A DNA stretch of 64,000 nt, from positions 1 through 64,000 of the forward strand of contig CBEULR010000004.1 of the NCBI GenBank assembly GCA_965544035.1. The letters run 5' to 3'. This DNA is from CBEULR01 sp965544035 (GTDB lineage Bacteria > Bacillota > Desulfotomaculia > Desulfotomaculales > Desulforudaceae). The position numbers and the translations under genes were made by a program. Shown piece after piece: positions 26,159 to 34,492 of the stretch (position 1 is its first letter; each line of letters starts with the position of its first letter). The notes under the pieces were generated by a model, which saw only the letters and a program-made list of their open reading frames with translations, was not told the DNA's origin and did not search any database.

Positions 26159-26280
26159 GGTGGTAGAATTACCTCTTCACTAAGAATGGTGCCGAAATCG
26201 CACGGGTCGGCCAGAGGTAAACCCGGATGACGTGATCACTTTTTCTTTTCTCTGATCATCCATCAGGCTGACACGGGAGT

Positions 26281-26324
26281 CCGGCTACTGAATACCGGCT
26301 ACTCAATACTGGCTACTTAATCTC
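26281..26324. repeat. Heptad (14-bp) repeat overlapping the pgi stop codon
   Basis: CCGGCTACTGAATA, CCGGCTACTCAATA and CTGGCTACTTAATC run in tandem. The TAG stop of pgi is the CTA of the last unit. Confidence 0.75.
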
Positions 26325-27662
26325 AATCACTCTTCCCCGCGCGGTGTGTGCGGCCACATCCTGTTCATAGGCCGCGCGCTTGTCGGCATAGTCCCGGCGG
26401 CCCATCAGCGCGTACGTGATCCGCTTTCCTTCCTCCACGCCGGGCTGATCGAACGGGTTGATCTTCCACAGACGGGCGATATAAACGACGAGCGCCTCGT
26501 AGAAATAAAACAGGCCTCCCAGCACTTCGGGCGTAACGGCCTCGAGCGTGATCCGGTAACAGGGATGCGCCGACCGCACAAGGCTCATCTCGGTCGAAAG
26601 CTGCTCGATGTGGATTTGTTCCCGCAGCGTCCGACCCGCGAAGTAGCTGTACTCCACCTCCGACGGGAAGAGGTCGCCCATCGCCAAATCGGGCAGCCGG
26701 TCAATGGTGATGAAGCCAAACACCTTGTCCGCCGGCCCCTCCTTAAACAGCTGCAGCAGCGAATGCTGGTCGGTGGCGCCCACCGCCGCCAGCGGCGTGC
26801 TGCCCGCGTGAACCACCTCTCCGGAAACCGACACCCGTTTGCCGAGGCTTTCAGCCCACAGCTGCATGAACCACAACCCGAATTCAAAAAGCAGATTCGA
26901 GTAGTTGAAGAGCACGTGCACCGATTTCCCCCGGGTACTCAGCTCATAAAGGCTGCCGCCCAGCAGGAACAGGGCGTTCTCGGCTGCCGGGGTGCTTACG
27001 ATATGCCGGTGCATTGATTGCGCACCCGCCAGAAGGCGCGCGCTGTCGATGCCGACCAGTTCGGCCGGCAGAAAACCGACACTGGAAAGCACCGAATACC
27101 GGCCCGGAAGGTCGCGCGGAATGTGGAAGAGGCGGCAGCCCAGCCTCCTGGCGATCCGGTTGATGCCGTTGTCGGCGGGATCGCACATGATCACGATGTC
27201 TTCCGGGTTCCCCCCGGCCGCCCGGTACCTTTCGTAGAAGTAGGTAAAGTTTGCCGCCGTTTCCGGCGTCGACCCCGATTTGCTGGTATAGATGATCGCA
27301 GTCTTGGAAAAGTCCAGGAGCCGCTCCAGCTTATCGGCCAACACGGGATCGAGATTGTCGAAGATGAACATCCGCGGCTCGGGATGTCCCTCCAGATTGT
27401 AATAAGGCCCCTTGAGAAACTGAAGCACCGCCCGGGCACCCAGGGCCGAACCCCCGATGCCCAGCAGGAGTATGTTTTCATATTTCGCCTTCAGCTCATC
27501 GGCCAAAGTCCTGATCCGGGGTATCTTCTCCCCTTCGTTCAGGGACAGGGTCAAGGGTGTATCCCCGGCCTCCAGCGCAGACTGAAAACCCCGGAAGGCC
27601 TGCGTGTGACGATCCAAATTGAGGCCATCGGCGGCCAGATGGCCGACATCCACCTTAATCAT
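26313..27662 (-). CDS. pgi: Glucose-6-phosphate isomerase
   Basis: About 449 residues with two SIS-type halves: LLGIGGSALGARA near residue 75, IYTSKSGSTPETAANFTYF near 140, and the catalytic-site segment ESLGKR with STPLAAVGATDQHSLLQLFKEG near 310. It interconverts glucose-6- and fructose-6-phosphate. The frame is open to 27770; I chose ATG at 27662 (IKVDVGHLAADGLN) because length then matches the family, but GTG codons at 27680 and 27668 are alternatives. Glucokinase lies upstream with 20 bases between its stop and the open frame. The stop lies in a heptad repeat. Confidence 0.92.
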   Translation of the reverse strand: MIKVDVGHLAADGLNLDRHTQAFRGFQSALEAGDTPLTLSLNEGEKIPRIRTLADELKAKYENILLLGIGGSALGARAVLQFLKGPYYNLEGHPEPRMFIFDNLDPVLADKLERLLDFSKTAIIYTSKSGSTPETAANFTYFYERYRAAGGNPEDIVIMCDPADNGINRIARRLGCRLFHIPRDLPGRYSVLSSVGFLPAELVGIDSARLLAGAQSMHRHIVSTPAAENALFLLGGSLYELSTRGKSVHVLFNYSNLLFEFGLWFMQLWAESLGKRVSVSGEVVHAGSTPLAAVGATDQHSLLQLFKEGPADKVFGFITIDRLPDLAMGDLFPSEVEYSYFAGRTLREQIHIEQLSTEMSLVRSAHPCYRITLEAVTPEVLGGLFYFYEALVVYIARLWKINPFDQPGVEEGKRITYALMGRRDYADKRAAYEQDVAAHTARGRVIEIK

Positions 27663-27789
27663 TCGCACCCGATCGCTCACTTTCCTTTTAAGTTGTGTGC
27701 GTCTAGTATTCTCCCATACCACAGACATGCTTATGGAATAATTATACAGACGGCCGCCCGAATAACACAATCCCGGCCCATCCAGTTAA

Positions 27790-28764
27790 TTACAAATCCC
27801 CGTTCTCCTTGCTGTCTAACGCCAGAGCCATGGCACCCATCAGCCCCATCCTGCCGCCCAGTGCAGCCGGCACCAGGCGCACCGAGGCCAGAGACTGGTT
27901 CAAAGCATTCTTCTCCACCTCGGACCGGACAAGCTCCCAGATAAGCGGACCGGATTCCATTACGCCCCCGCCCAGAATGACCAACGCCGGATTCAGCACG
28001 TTTAAGATATTGGCGATGCCGATTCCCAGGTAGCGGGCGGCGCAGCGTACAAGATCCAGCGCCTCCGCGTCACCCTCGGCAGCCGCTTCGAAGACGGTGC
28101 GCGCTGAAACCCTGTCGGGCATACCGCCGGCCAGGGTAAGCATCCGCCGCCCGCGGCCGGCCGCGACCAGTTCCCGCGCCCGGCGGCCGATCGCCCCGCC
28201 AGAGGCCACCGCTTCCAGACAACCGTGGTTCCCGCAGGCGCAGCGCGGGCCTCCGGGCTCGACAACGGTATGTCCGATCTCACCCGCCCCGAAGCCGGCC
28301 CCGCGGTAAAGCCGGTGGTTCAGAACCAGTCCTCCGCCGATGCCCGTGCTCACCGTTATGAAGACCAGGTCACCCACGCCCCGTCCGGCCCCGAACCGGT
28401 ATTCGCCGAGGGCGGCCAGATTGGCATCGTTTTCAAGGCGTATCTCCCCGGGCAGCAGAGACCGGAGGTCATCTCCGAAGGACACGTCCTTCCAGCCCAG
28501 GTTGGGCGCCTGGTACACCACCCCGGTTTCGGGGTTGACCTGCCCGGGCACCCCCACCCCGATGGCGGCCGGTTCACCGTCGATCGCCCCGGCGCGTCGC
28601 ATGGCCTCGCGGACGGTGGAGGCAACCCGCTCCAGAACGGCCGCATAACCGGATCGGGCCTCGGTCGGCACTTTCAGCTCACTCAGGAGCCGCCCCTGAC
28701 CGTCGGCCACCCCGGCATAGATTTTGGTTCCGCCCAGATCAACTGCAGCATAGTAAGCGGGCAT
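27790..28764 (-). CDS. ROK-family glucokinase
   Basis: A 324-residue sugar kinase. ATP-phosphate motif AVDLGGTKIYAG is at the N-terminus, sugar-site ENDANLAALGEYRFGAGRG near 118, the ROK zinc motif CACGNHGCLEAVASG near 172, and GGGVMESGPLI near 267. It phosphorylates glucose (or a related hexose) using ATP. Start ATG after GGGAGGG. Cotranscribed with pgi, giving entry of glucose into glycolysis. Confidence 0.9.
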   Translation of the reverse strand: MPAYYAAVDLGGTKIYAGVADGQGRLLSELKVPTEARSGYAAVLERVASTVREAMRRAGAIDGEPAAIGVGVPGQVNPETGVVYQAPNLGWKDVSFGDDLRSLLPGEIRLENDANLAALGEYRFGAGRGVGDLVFITVSTGIGGGLVLNHRLYRGAGFGAGEIGHTVVEPGGPRCACGNHGCLEAVASGGAIGRRARELVAAGRGRRMLTLAGGMPDRVSARTVFEAAAEGDAEALDLVRCAARYLGIGIANILNVLNPALVILGGGVMESGPLIWELVRSEVEKNALNQSLASVRLVPAALGGRMGLMGAMALALDSKENGDL

Positions 28765-28855
28765 ACGTTCGCCCTCCCAAAACCGGGGGCCGCCCCCTAT
28801 TCAGACTCCCTGTTACCCTAAAGGTTGACATCAACAGAGAAACGAAAATGGGGTC

Positions 28856-29107
28856 GTGGCGTTCGGGTTTACCTCCGGACGACTTGTGCGATTAGGGCAC
28901 CATTCTTAGCGAAGGTGAGGGCTGTGCGGCCCACGACGAGGACGTTTACGGGCGCTTCCGCAGTACTCCCTCCGGCCGACCACCTGGATGGGCCGTCTTG
29001 GAAATTAGCGCCCGGAAACAATCCGCAGGAGGGGTTTGCCGCACACCGAACCAAGCTTAGAAATGGTCGAATCGCTAAACGGAGACCGGGGTAAACCCGA
29101 ATGACAC
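28856..29107. repeat. Element A, copy 1: ~250-bp long inverted repeat
   Basis: The 375-base gap between glucokinase and the HAD gene is mostly one long imperfect palindrome. Outer ends are GTGGCGTTCGGGTTTAC and GTAAACCCGAATGACAC; arms of about 110 bases match over most of their length (TTAGCGA, GGTGCC/CCATT, CCGCACA, CGGGCGCT blocks). It has no coding capacity that I trust. It is most similar to the copy at 40521-40747. Confidence 0.85.
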
Positions 29108-29139
29108 GGGAACACAAAGCTATTTTCAGGGCAGCATAT

Positions 29140-29952
29140 TCAGCGGCCGAGGATAAATCGTCTGATGGTCTCGGCCACTCCGTTCTCTTCGTTGGTCGCC
29201 GCCACGTGGTCGGCCACATCCTTGACCGGTTCCGGGGCGTTTCCCATCGCCACCCCCAGACCGGCCCATTCCACCATATCCATGTCGTTATAGCTGTCGC
29301 CGATGGCCAGAACCTCCTCACGGTCCACGCCGCAGGAGGCCGCCAGCCATTCCAGTGCACATCCCTTGGCCGCCTTGGGATGCGAAAACTCCAAGAACTG
29401 GGGTTTGGACTTGGTCAGGTGCATCCTTCGGCCGAAAACGGGCAGCGCCGCGCCAAGGAGGCGGTCGACCTCATCCGGAGACGCAATCACCACCAGTTTG
29501 GTCGGTGCGCGGTCCCCCAGAAAGGAGGCCAAATCGCCCACCGGATACGCATCCACTCCGGAAATGGCGGCGTAGCGGCGTCCGTGATCGGTCAGCCGCT
29601 CCATGTAGAGTTTGTCGTTGAGGTAGAGATTTATGTGGCAATCCGGCTTGAATTCTTTGATGAAGCGGATGACGGAGTGTGCGTCCGAAGACGGCAGGGG
29701 ACGGTGTAGCAGCTGTTCCCCGGTTTCCGGATGGGCGACGAGCGCACCCTGATAGGTGATCACCGGCATGTCTATGTTCAGCAGCCGGGCGATCGGCTGC
29801 ACCGAGCGAAACATCCTCCCGGTGGCCAGCGTCACCAGCACCCCCTGCTGCTGTGCCGCCCGGATTGCTTCCCTGCTTTCGGGGGAGATCCCCAGCTGGT
29901 TGTTGAAAAGGGTATCGTCCAGATCAATCGCCAGCAAACGGTATTTCGACAA
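29140..29952 (-). CDS. Cof-type HAD-IIB phosphatase
   Basis: A 270-residue haloacid-dehalogenase hydrolase. Motif I is AIDLDDTLFN, motif II VTLATGRMF, and the C-terminal GDSYNDMDMVEWAGLGVAMGNAP is motif IV. The Cof cap domain lies in between (residues ~85-190). Relatives dephosphorylate sugar phosphates or flavin/pyridoxal phosphates. The start is TTG at 29952 after GGAGG with 8-base spacing. Linked to sugar genes by position only. Confidence 0.85.
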   Translation of the reverse strand: MSKYRLLAIDLDDTLFNNQLGISPESREAIRAAQQQGVLVTLATGRMFRSVQPIARLLNIDMPVITYQGALVAHPETGEQLLHRPLPSSDAHSVIRFIKEFKPDCHINLYLNDKLYMERLTDHGRRYAAISGVDAYPVGDLASFLGDRAPTKLVVIASPDEVDRLLGAALPVFGRRMHLTKSKPQFLEFSHPKAAKGCALEWLAASCGVDREEVLAIGDSYNDMDMVEWAGLGVAMGNAPEPVKDVADHVAATNEENGVAETIRRFILGR

Positions 29953-30099
29953 GCGCCGTCCTCCTTCCGCACTTCCGCTCTCGATTTTTTACAAATATGT
30001 GTAAGAACACCCTGTTATCGCTGATTATACCACAGGGGGCCGCCGCAGAGGCGTTGTCCTTGATATTCCTCAACTGACTGCATACCCCTGACCAGACAT

Positions 30100-30270
30100 A
30101 TTATTCCTCACCCGGCAGGTTTTCGGCAGCACCCGTCGAAAGGTGATTAAGTAAGCACATACGCATATCTTTATACTGGTGTCCTGCGCGGAGGGTTTCG
30201 GACCTGAAGGCAAGGGACGGCCGGGCAGGCTCACCCTTGCTGTGGTGGGCTTTTGTATTTGGAGGAGGAA
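30100..30270 (+). promoter_or_regulatory. Untranslated leader of the hydrogenase-maturation operon with terminator-like hairpin
   Basis: The 320-base gap before the TM1266-like gene has a TATTAT box near 30099, a CCTGC...GCAGG pairing around 30183-30229 and a GCTCACC/GGTGGGC hairpin (about 30228-30251) followed by TTTTG just before the Shine-Dalgarno. This order (upstream stem, then terminator-like stem near the start) could be an attenuator. It fits no riboswitch class that I know by eye. Confidence 0.35.
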
Positions 30271-30275
30271 TGACA

Positions 30276-30530
30276 ATGGAAACACGCATCGGCGTCCTGG
30301 GCATTGTGGTTGAAAACCGGCGGGAAGCGGCACCCCGGGTCAACGAGATCCTGAGCAAGCACGCGGACATGATCGTCGGGCGCATGGGCATCCCCTACCG
30401 GGAGAAAAACCTCTCGGTGATTTCTCTGATCGTCGATGGCACCACCGACGGGATAGGCGCCCTGACGGGTCAGCTCGGCGCCCTGCCGGGAGTAAAAGTG
30501 AAAAGCGCCCTGACCGCGCGGCGCACTTGA
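30276..30530 (+). CDS. TM1266-family iron-only hydrogenase system regulator
   Basis: An 84-residue ACT-like protein: RIGVLGIVVENRREAAPRVNEILSKHADMIVGRMGIPYREKNLSVISLIVDGTTDGIGALTGQLGALPGVKVKS matches the small putative regulator commonly beside hydE/F/G in Thermotoga and Clostridia (quoted in part). The ATG at 30276 is 7 bases after GGAGGAGG; an ATG two codons earlier is too close to it. It likely senses something relevant to hydrogenase maturation; direct function is unproven. Confidence 0.85.
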   Translation: METRIGVLGIVVENRREAAPRVNEILSKHADMIVGRMGIPYREKNLSVISLIVDGTTDGIGALTGQLGALPGVKVKSALTARRT

Positions 30531-30564
30531 CCCGGGATGAAGATTATTAAGGGGGTTTTTCTCA

Positions 30565-32040
30565 ATGCTGACGGCAGCCGAACGTGACTGGCGGGAACAG
30601 CGCCTGGCACGCATCAGGGCCTATGAGGAGGCGGAGAAGCGCCACTGTTTCATTGATGAGGAGGTGATCGACGGCATCCTGAGGCGGAAGGCCGATCCCG
30701 AGCGCGGCGAAGTGGAAGAGGTATTAAGCAAGGCCCGGGAGCTGCACGGACTCACTCCCGAAGAGGCCGCCGTGCTTTTGAACAATCGTGACCCCGACCT
30801 CTGGACGGAAATCTTTCAGACCGCAAACCGGATCAAGCAGGAGGTCTATGGAAACCGCATCGTGCTCTTCGCCCCGCTGTATATCTCCAGTCCCTGCGTC
30901 AACAACTGCGTTTACTGCGGGTTCCGTCACAGCAACGATCAGGTCGTCGGCCGGACTCTTTCCTTGTCCGAACTGGACGAAGAAGTGCGGGCGCTGACCG
31001 CCAAGGGGCACAAGCGTCTGATCGTGGTTTACGGAGAGCACCCGGACAGCGACGTCGACTTCATGTGCCGGACGATCGAGCGGATCTACGCCTACAAAAA
31101 CGGAAAGGACGTGATCAGGCGGGTCAACGTCAACGCCGCACCGCTCTTCGTGGAGGAATACCGGCAGGTGAAGGAGGTCGGCATCGGCACCTATCAGGTC
31201 TTCCAGGAGACCTACCACCCCGGCACCTACCGAAAAATGCACCCGGCGCACACCCTCAAGGGTTCTTACCTCTGGCGGTTGTTCGCCCTGCACCGGGCAC
31301 AGGAAGCAGGCATCGACGACGTGGCCATCGGGGCGCTGTTCGGGCTCTACGACTGGCGGTTCGAGGTGCTGGGACTGCTGTACCACGCCCGGGACCTGGA
31401 ACGGGAGTTCGGCGTGGGGCCGCACACCATCTCCTTCCCCCGGCTCGAGCCCGCCCTGAATACACCCGTGGCGGGGAAAGCCCCCAATCCCGTTTCGGAT
31501 GAAGACCTCAAGAAGGCGGTGGCCATACTGCGGTGCGCCGTGCCCTACACCGGCATGATCCTCACCTGCCGTGAACGGCCGGCCTTCCGGCGGGAACTGA
31601 TCCCGCTGGGCGTCTCGCAGGTCGATGCCGGTTCCCGAATCGCCGTAGGCGGCTACAAAGAGATGGAACGCGAACACATCCCCGACCGCGAGCAGTTCCA
31701 GCTGGGCGACACCCGTTCCCTGGATGAATTCATTCACGAGCTCTGCCGTGACGGGTACATCCCGTCCTTCTGTACCGCGGGGTACCGCGCCGGACGGACG
31801 GGATGTCACTTTATGTCCTTCGCCAAGAAGGGGCTGGTCAAGAACTTCTGCATCCCGAACGCCGTGCTCACCTTCAAGGAGTATCTGCTGGACTATGCCT
31901 CACCCGCCACCAGGGAGGCCGGGGAACAGACCATCCGCCGGTACGTGGAGGAATACGCCGCGCGTCTGCCTCAACAAGCTGCAAAACTGAAGGAGATGCT
32001 CTCCCGGATGGACGGTGGGGAACGTGACCTCTATTTCTAA
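30565..32040 (+). CDS. hydG: [FeFe]-hydrogenase maturase HydG (radical SAM, tyrosine lyase)
   Basis: A 491-residue radical-SAM enzyme that cleaves tyrosine to supply the CO and CN ligands of the H-cluster. The radical-SAM cluster site is CX3CX2C at Cys111, Cys115, Cys118. The C-terminal auxiliary-cluster motif should be CX2CX22C; here Cys403 and Cys429 are present, but position 406 is Gly (GGG codon at 31780), with an extra Cys414 in the GRTGCHFM stretch. The rest of the C-terminal block (PNAVLTFKEYLLDYA) is conserved, and hydF and hydE follow, so the gene is probably functional. SD AAGGGGG precedes ATG. Confidence 0.92.
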   Translation: MLTAAERDWREQRLARIRAYEEAEKRHCFIDEEVIDGILRRKADPERGEVEEVLSKARELHGLTPEEAAVLLNNRDPDLWTEIFQTANRIKQEVYGNRIVLFAPLYISSPCVNNCVYCGFRHSNDQVVGRTLSLSELDEEVRALTAKGHKRLIVVYGEHPDSDVDFMCRTIERIYAYKNGKDVIRRVNVNAAPLFVEEYRQVKEVGIGTYQVFQETYHPGTYRKMHPAHTLKGSYLWRLFALHRAQEAGIDDVAIGALFGLYDWRFEVLGLLYHARDLEREFGVGPHTISFPRLEPALNTPVAGKAPNPVSDEDLKKAVAILRCAVPYTGMILTCRERPAFRRELIPLGVSQVDAGSRIAVGGYKEMEREHIPDREQFQLGDTRSLDEFIHELCRDGYIPSFCTAGYRAGRTGCHFMSFAKKGLVKNFCIPNAVLTFKEYLLDYASPATREAGEQTIRRYVEEYAARLPQQAAKLKEMLSRMDGGERDLYF

Positions 32041-33292
32041 GCTCGATACGACACCCCGCGGCGCGCGTCTGCAGATTGCCCTTTTCGGGCGGCGGAACAC
32101 GGGCAAATCCAGCCTGATCAACGCCCTGACCGGCCAGGAGACCGCCATCGTCTCCGCGGTACCCGGCACCACCACCGACCCCGTGGCGAAGGCGATGGAG
32201 ATCCCGCCTCTCGGGCCGGTGATGCTCACCGATACCGCGGGGCTGGACGATGACGGTGAACTGGGTACGGCGCGGATGAAGCGGAGTATGGAGGTGATGA
32301 ACCGGGCCGACCTGGCAATCCTGGTGGTCGACCCGGCACAGGGGTTCGGCGCGTGCGAACAGCACATCATCGCCGCCGCCCGCCGGCGGGGCCTCCCCGT
32401 GATCGTGGCGACCAACAAGACCGACCGGTACCCGGAAGCGGCCGAAGCCGCCCCCAGGGCCGTCGGATCGGCCCCGTGGGTGCCGGTGAGTGCCCGCACC
32501 GGACAGGGTATCGACCGTCTGATCCAACTGTTCATCCGGCACGCGCCTAAAGACTGGACAGTCACGACCATCCTCGGCGACCTGATCGCGCCGGGAGATA
32601 CCGTCGTACTGGTGATCCCGCTCGACAAGGCCGCGCCGAAGGGACGGCTCATCCTGCCGCAGCAGCAGGTCATCCGCGACATTCTGGACCACGATGCGAT
32701 CGCCGTGATGGTCAAGGACCGCGACCTGCCCCGCACTCTGCGCGGCATGATCACGCGTCCGAAGCTGGTCGTGGCTGATTCGTCGGCCTACCGGCAGGCC
32801 ATAGCCGGCACGCCCGACGACGTGTTGTTCACCTCTTTCTCGATCCTGTTCGCCCGTTTCAAGGGCGATCTGCAGATTCTGACCGCCGGCGCCCGGGCGG
32901 TTGACCTGCTGCGGCCCGGCGACCGGGTCTTGATCGCCGAAGCCTGCACCCATCACCCGGTTGAAGACGATATCGGCCGGGTGAAGATCCCCCGCTACCT
33001 GCAGCAGACAGCGGGCGGCGATCTCCGCTTCGACACGGTCGCCGGCGGCGGCGCCCTGCCGGAAAACCTCGGTGATTACAAGCTGATCGTACACTGCGGG
33101 GCCTGTATGCTGAACCGGCGGCAGATGCTCCATCGTCTGATGCAGGCGCGGGAGGCCGGCGTTCCCATAGTCAACTACGGTGTACTTCTGGCCCATGTTC
33201 AAGGGGTTCTGCGCCGGGCACTCTCGCCCTTCCCGGCGGCCCTGGCCATTCTTGACGACGCGGCCGCTCTACCGCGCCCAACAGACTTGTAG
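32015..33292 (+). CDS. hydF: [FeFe]-hydrogenase maturation GTPase HydF
   Basis: About 425 residues: a TrmE-like GTPase domain (GRRNTGKSSLINAL, switch GTTTDPVAKAMEI, DTAGLDD, ATNKTD), a dimerisation domain, and a C-terminal cluster-binding domain with CTHHPVEDDIGRVKIPRYL and HCGACM. It is the scaffold on which the H-cluster diiron subcluster is built. It overlaps hydG by 26 bases. The GTG at 32015 and a GTG three codons later (32024) are both possible starts. Confidence 0.92.
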   Translation: MGNVTSISKLDTTPRGARLQIALFGRRNTGKSSLINALTGQETAIVSAVPGTTTDPVAKAMEIPPLGPVMLTDTAGLDDDGELGTARMKRSMEVMNRADLAILVVDPAQGFGACEQHIIAAARRRGLPVIVATNKTDRYPEAAEAAPRAVGSAPWVPVSARTGQGIDRLIQLFIRHAPKDWTVTTILGDLIAPGDTVVLVIPLDKAAPKGRLILPQQQVIRDILDHDAIAVMVKDRDLPRTLRGMITRPKLVVADSSAYRQAIAGTPDDVLFTSFSILFARFKGDLQILTAGARAVDLLRPGDRVLIAEACTHHPVEDDIGRVKIPRYLQQTAGGDLRFDTVAGGGALPENLGDYKLIVHCGACMLNRRQMLHRLMQAREAGVPIVNYGVLLAHVQGVLRRALSPFPAALAILDDAAALPRPTDL

Positions 33293-33305
33293 GGAGTAGT
33301 GCGGT

Positions 33306-34364
33306 ATGACTGTCGATCTCGCCGCAACCCTGACCAAAGCGGCCGCCGGCCGCAACCTGAGCCGGGAGGAGATCAGCGCCCTCCTGCGCGCCGAGGGGGA
33401 ACAGGCCGCGGAAATTCTCCGTACGGCCGACCGGGTACGCGCCGCCCACCTGGGCAAAGAGGTGCACCTGCGCGCCATCATCGAGTTCTCCAATTACTGC
33501 GTGCGTAATTGCTTTTACTGTGGTCTGCGCCGCGGCAACCGTTTGGCTTCCCGCTACCGGATGGCCCCGGAGGAAATCCTGGCCGCCGCCCGCAAGGCAC
33601 GGGACGAGGGATACCGGACCATTGTGCTGCAGTCGGGTGAAGACCCGGCCTACACGGTGGATACTTTGGCGGATTTGATCGGGCGGATGAAAGAAGAACT
33701 GGACGTGGCCGTAACGCTCTCCCTCGGCGATCGCTCCCGGGATGACTACCGGCGGCTGCGTGAGGCGGGGGCAGACCGCTACCTCCTCAAGCACGAAACG
33801 GCCGACCCCGGGCTGTTCGCCCGCCTGCGCCCCGGCACCAACCTGCGGACGCGGCTACGGGAGCTCCGGTGGCTGCGGGAACTGGGCTACCAGGTGGGCG
33901 CCGGGAACATTGTCGGTCTCCCGGGCCAGACTTTGGAGACACTGGTCGAGGATATCCTGCTGCTGCGGGAACTCGGCGTCGAAATGGCGGGGATCGGCCC
34001 CTTCATCCCCCACCCGGACACCCCGCTGGCCCGTCTCCCGGCCGGTTCCCTGGAAATGACCCTGAAGGTGCTGGCGATCACCCGTCTTCTGCTGCCCCGC
34101 GCCCACCTACCGGCAACCACCGCCGTGGCCGTCCTGGCTGCGGACGGGAGGCAGCGGGCGCTGCAGGCCGGGGCCAACGTGATTATGCCCGATCTCACCC
34201 CGGCGTCGTACCGCCGCCATTATGGAATCTATCCCGGACGCAGCCGTCCCGCCGGGGAAGGCGCGACGTCATTTGCCTGGTGGCGGCGGGAACTCGCGGC
34301 CATCGGCCGGAAACCGGCCGCCGGTTACGGGCACATCCGGCAGTACGGTGGTTCCCTCACATAA
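33306..34364 (+). CDS. hydE: [FeFe]-hydrogenase maturase HydE (radical SAM)
   Basis: A 352-residue radical-SAM protein with FSNYCVRNCFYCGLRR (CX3CX2C) near residue 60, LQSGEDP near 114 and a barrel characteristic of HydE/BioB relatives. It acts on the iron precursor made by HydG during assembly of the H-cluster. It starts 13 bases after hydF. No hydrogenase structural gene is next to it in this window. Confidence 0.92.
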   Translation: MTVDLAATLTKAAAGRNLSREEISALLRAEGEQAAEILRTADRVRAAHLGKEVHLRAIIEFSNYCVRNCFYCGLRRGNRLASRYRMAPEEILAAARKARDEGYRTIVLQSGEDPAYTVDTLADLIGRMKEELDVAVTLSLGDRSRDDYRRLREAGADRYLLKHETADPGLFARLRPGTNLRTRLRELRWLRELGYQVGAGNIVGLPGQTLETLVEDILLLRELGVEMAGIGPFIPHPDTPLARLPAGSLEMTLKVLAITRLLLPRAHLPATTAVAVLAADGRQRALQAGANVIMPDLTPASYRRHYGIYPGRSRPAGEGATSFAWWRRELAAIGRKPAAGYGHIRQYGGSLT

Positions 34365-34492
34365 CCGTAACCGATCCGGATTCAGCCCAAGGAGCCGCCA
34401 AGGGAGAACGTTGAAGTGCCATTGCCGCGGTTCAGAATAGCCGAAACAGCATACGTACACCATAACCTAAACGGTTATGTGGGGGAGTATGG

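Larger units (their letters stand above)
25842..26233 (-). repeat. Element A, copy 4 (minus orientation, centre replaced by element B)
   Basis: The left 44 bases (25842-25885) are the complement of the 3' arm of the 250-bp element A at 28856, and the right 55 bases (26179-26233) are the complement of its 5' arm. The centre differs and consists of element B and hairpin C. Ends are GTGTCATCCGGGTT and AACCCGGATGAC. No gene is supported in 25741-26312. Confidence 0.7.

Noticed and set aside
30070..30614. Minus-strand frames opposite the hyd leader and TM1266-like gene
   Set aside because: They are shadows of the plus-strand gene and leader; no ribosome-binding sites or motifs.
34359..34481. Inverted repeat CACATAACCGT / ACGGTTATGTG between hydE and the ger operon as a sigma-G or regulator site
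   Set aside because: The arms are 100 bases apart and I could not place convincing sigma-G -35 and -10 elements at the right distance; noted but not called.
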